From Sophora flavescens (taxonomy: Eukaryota; Streptophyta; Magnoliopsida; Fabales; Fabaceae), in the NCBI GenBank assembly GCA_030762895.1, contig CM061069.1:85445548-85509547 (forward strand): a stretch of 64,000 bases of DNA. Direction: 5' to 3'. Under the pieces are notes generated by a model that was given only the letters and a program-made list of their open reading frames with translations, did no database searches and was not told where the DNA came from. This document shows, piece by piece, positions 58,620-64,000 of the stretch (positions are counted from its first letter, which is position 1; each line of letters begins with the position of its first letter). A program made the position numbers and the translations under genes.

Positions 58620-59245
58620 TGGCCTAGGAGGTTTTTGCTTCAACTTTTGGAATATGATCATGTGTTTGAGTTTCTAACTATTCCTTGGTCTTAAATCTAT
58701 AAATCTTGGAAGGTTTGATAGCTTGTTTTCCTATGATGGTTGAAAATATGTATAAGTTGGCCTAGGATACTATGTTTCAACTTTCCAAGTATGATCATGG
58801 ATTTAGAACTCTTAATACCTCGTGATTCTAAACCTAAGAGTTGTTATCAAACAAAGAATATTTTTCCTCATTATCCTATGGAGGCCGAAACTTAAATGTT
58901 TTAGGGCTAGGATGTTTGAGTTTTCTTTTTCCAAAGTCATCATGGACTTGAGCTCCATAAGATATTTGGATGCTAAGTCTAAGAGATTGGAATGCTTGAG
59001 TTTCCATTGTTTTCAAAATGATCATGGACTTGAGCTCCATAAGATATTTGGATTCTAAGTCTAAGAGATTGAAAAGTTTAAAGATTTCTAGTCTATAGAT
59101 CCTATGAAGGCCGAACCTAGAAGGTTATGGACCTAGGATACTTTGTTCTTATTTTCCAAAATGATCATGGTTTTGAGCTCCTTAATACCTATGGATGCTA
59201 GACCTAAGAGATTGGGAAGTTTAAATATTTCTAGCCTATTTTGTA
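58620..59245 (+). repeat. Degenerate tandem repeat, units about 100-150 bp, 4-5 copies
   Basis: Recurrent words are GGCCTAGGA, TTTCCAAA(A)TGATCATGG, TTGAGCTCC(A/T)TAA and CTAAGAGATTGG. Two adjacent units near 58930-59060 are almost identical (GATCATGGACTTGAGCTCCA, TAAGATATTTGGAT). It probably belongs to the leader of an LTR-type element. Confidence 0.65.
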
Positions 59246-60057
59246 ATACAAGGCCAAAACCTACCCTAAGTGGTTGGATGATTTTTATTCCATATCTTCA
59301 AGTTATAGCAATTTATCTAAATTACCTAGAACCTAAGTGATAAGTATCCAAAGGCTTATGTTGAGAAAAGAATCCTAACTCTAATTTGAATTAAATGGCA
59401 AAACCTAGCCTAAAGAGAACATAGATGAGTTTGTTTGATTTATTGGTTATTATGTTGATTGGTTGAAGGTGGAGTTAGTACTTTGTGGTGTGATAATGAG
59501 GAGCTTCGAGTTCAGGAATTTGGTGATAACCCAGGTGGGGGAATGAATCAACCTATCATCGGAATCTATAAGTAGTAGATTATATAATAATTGTGTAAGG
59601 CGACCTAAATCCTACTAGTAGTCGAGTAATCGACAATACCAAAATTACATTGGAAACCTTTTCTGAAAAACCAATGGCGATTCTGGGATTGTAGATTTAT
59701 CGATATTAGGTTGATTTTATATTGTTGATGGTTGATTTGATTTTATTACCTTTATTGAATTGATTTTGTGCTATGTTGGTGATATGGGAATATTTTGATT
59801 GATATTGTGTTATGCACGGTCTGCCTGGTTTGTATTATTATGCTTAGTGGTTTTTAAGCAAAGATATATATGTTGTCTATGAGATGATTGTTTTGGGTGT
59901 GAGGATAATAATGATTTAGAAGTGTCTAACCTAGATGATGTATGTTAAAGAGGTGTTACGACATAGAATATGTGTCAAGTTCTAATGGAAGGTTAAGGCA
60001 CTAGGATGTTGTTAATACGAGTTGGTGAGATTCAAGTATAGGTGTTGTTGTCCACAA

Positions 60058-60316
60058 CCGTATATTGATAATATAATACACAAGGACAAAAATGTATTGG
60101 TAATATAATACACAAAGACAAAAGTGTATTAGTAGTATAATACGCAAGGATTTCTGTGTATTGGTAATATAATACATCGTGTATTGGTAATATAATACAC
60201 GTAAAACACTTCAGTGTAATCGTAATATAATACACCATGTATTGGTAATATAATACACGTAAAACCCTTATGTGTATTGGTAATATAATACACCGTGTAT
60301 TGGTAATATAATACAG
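60058..60316 (+). repeat. Palindromic short tandem array, 9 units
   Basis: The unit GTGTATTGGTAATATAATAC plus AC has arms GTGTAT/ATACAC. Nine units start at alternating spacings of about 24 and 32-35 bp, with variable linkers (GTAAAACCCTTAT, AAGGACAAAA). Minus-strand frames across it are repeat translation only. Confidence 0.85.
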
Positions 60317-60334
60317 GTAAAATCAAGAGTCCTC

Positions 60335-60460
60335 GCAAGACCACTTCCACCTTAGGAAATGGGGGTGGAAACACCTTAATGGGAATGGGGGTGGAACACC
60401 TTAACGGGAATGGAGGTGTGCACTAGGTGGAACATCCTAACGGGAATGAGGGTGTTCCTC
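60335..60460 (+). repeat. Short tandem repeat, about 25-30-bp units
   Basis: ACACCTTAATGGGAATGGGG and related GTGGAACACCTTAACGGGAA copies, about four in number, directly follow the palindromic array. Confidence 0.75.
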
Positions 60461-60599
60461 GATGCAAGTGAGGGATGGTGACATGATGAGTGTGATAATG
60501 AAAAACTATGCCTATATGAGTGCAAAATAAAATGGAAGGGGATGACAAAAGGAAGTGAGAAATAAAATAAAAAGAAAGAAAGAAAGGTGGAAAAGTGAA

Positions 60600-61081
60600 T
60601 CAAAACCCAAAAAAGGTATTTTAGAAGATGTCATGCTTTGCAATGCTTGATATTTTGTTTAGCCTTCTTGAAATTTCCTTTTCTTGATTTCCCCACCTAA
60701 CGATTAATCTCATGGCCCCGTTACAACCAAAGTAAAAGACCTCTTGACTCTTATGTGTTTTCATTAATAAAGTAGAGATTTGGTTAATAGTCACGCTTAT
60801 GGTAGAATTCATTCCTTGAGGAAATTGAGCGAATCATCATATATCCCTAAACACTTTAGCGAGGTGAGAAAGAGTGCCCGAATCAATGAGAATATGAGTC
60901 TAGGAAACCTAAGCGTCTAATTGGACTTGAAATTGATTGTCTCTTGGTGAATTATTTGAAAATACCTGTTACTTGGATTAGTTACTCGGGTTCTTGGTTC
61001 ACTATCCATGCTCTGATTATTTATATCTTCTGGCCTTAGTGATTGCTTGAGGACAAGCAAATGAACAAGCTTGGGGTGATT
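60600..61081 (+). other. 3' internal remnant and polypurine tract of an LTR element
   Basis: The sequence before the LTR ends GAGGACAAGCAAATGAACAA then GCTTGGGGTGATT, typical of the 3' end of Ty3/gypsy internal regions, with a purine/G-rich tract abutting TGATGAG at 61082. No coding sequence is visible. Confidence 0.65.
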
Positions 61082-62476
61082 TGATGAGTGTGATTACACC
61101 TCATATTTCATGTACATTTTTGCATGCATTTTCATATAGTTTAGGCAATTTTAATTTGATTTTTGTTAGTTTTTACCTTGGAACAGGTAAGGCGGTCTTG
61201 TGGTGTTGTTTTGTAGAAATTAAGGGTAAAATGCTCAAAATTGACCATGATGGAGCTTGGATGAAGATAGAGCTTGAAAAGTGAAGAAAATGAGCCAAGC
61301 AGAACCCATCACGGCCTAGCCGTGATGACCATCACGGCCATGATCGAGCAAAACTGGAGAGAAAGAAGGCAAAAGTTAGAAGCTGTCACGGCCTAGCCGT
61401 GATGCCCATCACGACCGTGACAGACCAATTGGTGAAGCAACGTTACAGGCAGAACTGATCACAGCCTAACCGTGATGCTCCAAAAATTGAAAGCGCGCCC
61501 AAGGCAGAACCTGTCACGGCCTGGCCATGATGGCCATCACGGCCGTGACGCGCGCCTAATCTATAAATAGGCATCAGGGCCACACAGAAAGAGGGGGACT
61601 TTTGGAACCCTAGGGCTGGGAACCCTAGACAGACCTTGGAATCCTAAAAGGAGTATTCTCTGAATCAAGGGGCGGCTGGACTGCTGTGGAAGCTACCATG
61701 GAGTTTTTCCTCTCCTTTGTTTCTATTTCTCTGGTTTTGGCTTTCTCTATTATCATGAGTAGCTAATTCCCTTTTTGTTGGGATTAGATGTAGCTAAACT
61801 GAACCTCATGTAATTGCCTTGATGTATTAATCTATGTTTATGCCTTCTTATTAGTGTTTGATTCCTTTGCTTAATGCTTTTTGTGGTCTGATCATCCATG
61901 AATTGATTTTGAGATTTGATTTGCAATGGGGACGTTCTTATCAATTATTGATCTGGAATTAATCACCTAGTAAACCTTGCATCTAGGAATGGATTTTGGT
62001 TTATTAGTAATCGTGTAATCCCTACTCTTAATGCAAATTCACTAATTAGGCCACCTAAGGAATTAGGGTTTAATTAGGGGATTTAGGCTCTTGTCATCTA
62101 AGGAATTAGGACTTGAGTAATCTTGTGGATTGATTTTAATACTTGAAGCTTAAACTGGATTGGTGTTCTTGGTATTGTATGAGACAAAGGTTTAGTGAAA
62201 TTTAATCCCAACATCTTTCATATTTGAAGAACCATCTTTTTGCCTTCTAAGTGTTTGATAAAATTTCTCAAAGACCTTTTTCCTTTTATTTTGTTTATTT
62301 TAACTGTTGGGCTTGGTATTTAGTGTTGAGCTCCCTTCCATCCAAAGATTCGCTTAGATAGTAGTTGATTTGGTACGTTCTAGTAATTGTCTCAGTCCTC
62401 GTGGGAACGATATCCCTCTTACCTCTTTATTACTTGTACGACTGGGTATACTTGCCCTAGATTTCGTAACTTAACA
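61082..62476 (+). repeat. LTR, palindrome-rich tRNA-Asp-type family, copy A
   Basis: 1,395 bp, TGATGAGTGTG to ACTTAACA. The palindrome array is at about 61307-61549 and the TATA box CTATAAATAG at 61561-61570. It matches the solo LTR at 2356-3752 in length and sequence. It follows a polypurine tract (as a 3' LTR does) but is also followed by a PBS (as a 5' LTR is). Confidence 0.9.
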
Positions 62477-62482
62477 AGTTTT

Positions 62483-62496
62483 TGGCGCCGTTGCCG
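62483..62496 (+). other. Truncated primer binding site, tRNA-Asp type
   Basis: TGGCGCCGTTGCCG lies six bases after the LTR end, then seven bases (CTAGATT) and the next LTR. It matches the start of the TGGCGCCGTTGCCGGGGA primer site known from Athila-like gypsy elements. Confidence 0.85.
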
Positions 62497-62503
62497 CTAG
62501 ATT

Positions 62504-63954
62504 TGATGAGTGTGATTCCACCTCATATTTCATGTACATTTTTGCATGCATTTTCATATAGTTTAGGCATTTTTACTTTGATTTTTGTTAGTTTTTCCCT
62601 TGGAACGGGTGAGGCGGTTTCGTGGTGTTGTTTTCCAGGAATTAAGGGTAAAATGCTCAAGATTGACCATGATGGAGCTCGGATGAAGATAGAGCTTGAA
62701 AAGTGAAGAAAATGTACCAAACAGAGCCCATCACGACCTAGCCGTGATGACCATCACGGCCATGATCGAGAAATAACTGGGAAGAAAGAAGGCAAAAGTC
62801 AGAAGCTATCACGGCCTAGCCGTGATGCCCATCACGGCCATGACATGTTAATTGAGCCAGACCCTTTCTAGGCAGAATCTGTCATGGTCAGGCCGTGATA
62901 CCCATCACGGTCGTGACAGACCATTTGGTGAAGAAACGTTCAAGGCAGAAGAGATCACGACCGTGATGAATCAAAATTGAAAGCGTGCCCAAGGCAGAAC
63001 CCGTCACGGCCTGGCCGTGATGGCCATCACGACCGTGACGCGAGCCTAATCTATAAATAGGCATCTGGGCAGAACAAAAAGAGAGATCTCTGGAGCATAC
63101 TTTTACCCTAGAAAGAAAACACGTTCTCTTGGAGTCAAGGAACTGCTGGGACTGCAAGTGGAAAGCTTCCATGGAGTTCCTTCTTCCCCTTGTCTCTATT
63201 GTTTTGATTTTGACTTTCTCTGTAATCATGAGTAGCTAAACTCCCTTTTTGTTGGGATTAGATGTAGCTAAACTGAACCTCATGTATTTGCCTTGATTGA
63301 TTAACCTGTGTTTATGCTTTCGTATTACTGTTTGATTCCTACGCTTAATGCTTTTTGTGGTTTGATCACCCATGAAATGTTTCTGAGATTTGATTTGCAA
63401 TGGGGACGTTCTTATCAATTCTTGATCTGGAATTAATCACTTAGTAAACCTTACATCTATGAATGGATTTTGGTTTATTAGTAATCGTGTAATCCTTACT
63501 CTTAATGCAAATTCACTAATTAGGCCACCTAAGGAATTAGGGTTTAATTAGAGGATTTAGGCTCTTGTCATCTAAGGAATTAGGGATTGAGTAATCTTGT
63601 GGATTGATTTTAATATTTGAAGCATAAACTGGATTGGTGGTTTTGGTATTGCATGAGGCTAAGGTTTGGTGAAGTTTAATCCCAACATCTTTCATCTATT
63701 TGAAGAATTCCTTTTTCTGCATTCCAAGTGTTTGACAAAATTCCTAAAAGAAATTTTTCCTTTTAATTTTGTTTATTTTAACTCTTGGGCTTGGTATTTA
63801 GTATTGAGCTTCCTTCCATCCAAAGATTCGCTTAGATAGTAGTTGATTCGGTACGTGCTAGTACTTGTCTCAGTCCTCGTGGGAACGATATCCCTCTCAC
63901 CTCTTTATTACTTGTACGACTAGGTATACTTGCCTAGATTTCGTCGTCTCAACA
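62504..63954 (+). repeat. LTR, palindrome-rich tRNA-Asp-type family, copy B
   Basis: 1,451 bp, TGATGAGTGTG to CTCAACA. Five palindrome modules at about 62728-63040 (one more than copy A) and the TATA box CTATAAATAG at 63051-63060. It is followed by a full-length PBS, so it is probably the 5' LTR of an element that continues to the right. Confidence 0.92.
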
Positions 63955-63960
63955 AGTTTT

Positions 63961-63978
63961 TGGCGCCGTTGTTGGGGA
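63961..63978 (+). other. Primer binding site, tRNA-Asp type
   Basis: TGGCGCCGTTGTTGGGGA differs at two positions from the usual TGGCGCCGTTGCCGGGGA. Internal sequence of the element begins here and leaves the window. Confidence 0.85.
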
Positions 63979-64000
63979 CTGTGTTTCAATATTACCATAC

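Noticed and set aside
60032..60374. Minus-strand frames with YYITNTH repeats
   Set aside because: Translation of the palindromic tandem array, not a gene.

Overview
This is a repeat-dense plant nuclear sequence. It has copia (Sirevirus-type), Ty3/gypsy (Ogre/Tat-type) and CACTA elements, an L1-like retroposon, GT-AG introns, and plant gene families (CASP-like membrane protein, HRS1/HHO-type GARP factor, legume-style F-box fragment). The Ogre lineage and the F-box type suggest a papilionoid legume; that is inference. No working single-copy host gene is evident. All similarities were judged by eye, and exon borders come from splice consensus and reading frame.

Layout. (1) 1-9320, minus: right part of a decayed autonomous-type CACTA transposon with a Transposase_24/Ulp1-like gene (1-3951, split by a solo LTR at 2356-3752), a TNP2 transposase gene (4112-7302), a leader carrying an isolated palindrome-rich LTR fragment (7746-8062), and a subterminal repeat block ending at the terminus CACTAGTGCAAA. 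(2) 9321-10646: F-box pseudogene and an unidentified three-exon gene start. (3) 10647-46831, minus: a Sirevirus copia element, about 11 kb when its insertions are subtracted, with LTRs, iMet-type PBS, gag, protease, integrase, RT, RNase H and an envelope-like ORF. It is split by two later insertions: a 7.2-kb non-autonomous CACTA element (17217-24416, TSD TAT) in the integrase region and a 17.9-kb Ogre-type element (28234-46157, TSD ATCGT) in the U3 of the 5' LTR. (4) 46832-48230: second copy of the F-box pseudogene, showing an empty site for the first CACTA element. (5) 48549-53360: noncoding DNA with retroposon tails and a gypsy integrase scrap. (6) 53700-64000: a mosaic of LTR-like sequence, several arrays of short palindromes, and a tandem LTR-PBS-LTR-PBS arrangement.

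Most notable points. The 7.2-kb CACTA element carries an apparently intact three-exon CASP-like gene (164 aa) and a broken HHO/NIGT1-type gene on the opposite strand, so it looks like a gene-capturing transposon. The Ogre element has a left LTR that is mostly an inverted copy of its right LTR, so both outer ends are U5 ends, yet it is flanked by a perfect 5-bp target duplication. One LTR family carries an array of perfect palindromes just upstream of its TATA box; an array of the same style in an unrelated LTR-like sequence suggests a recurring promoter design.
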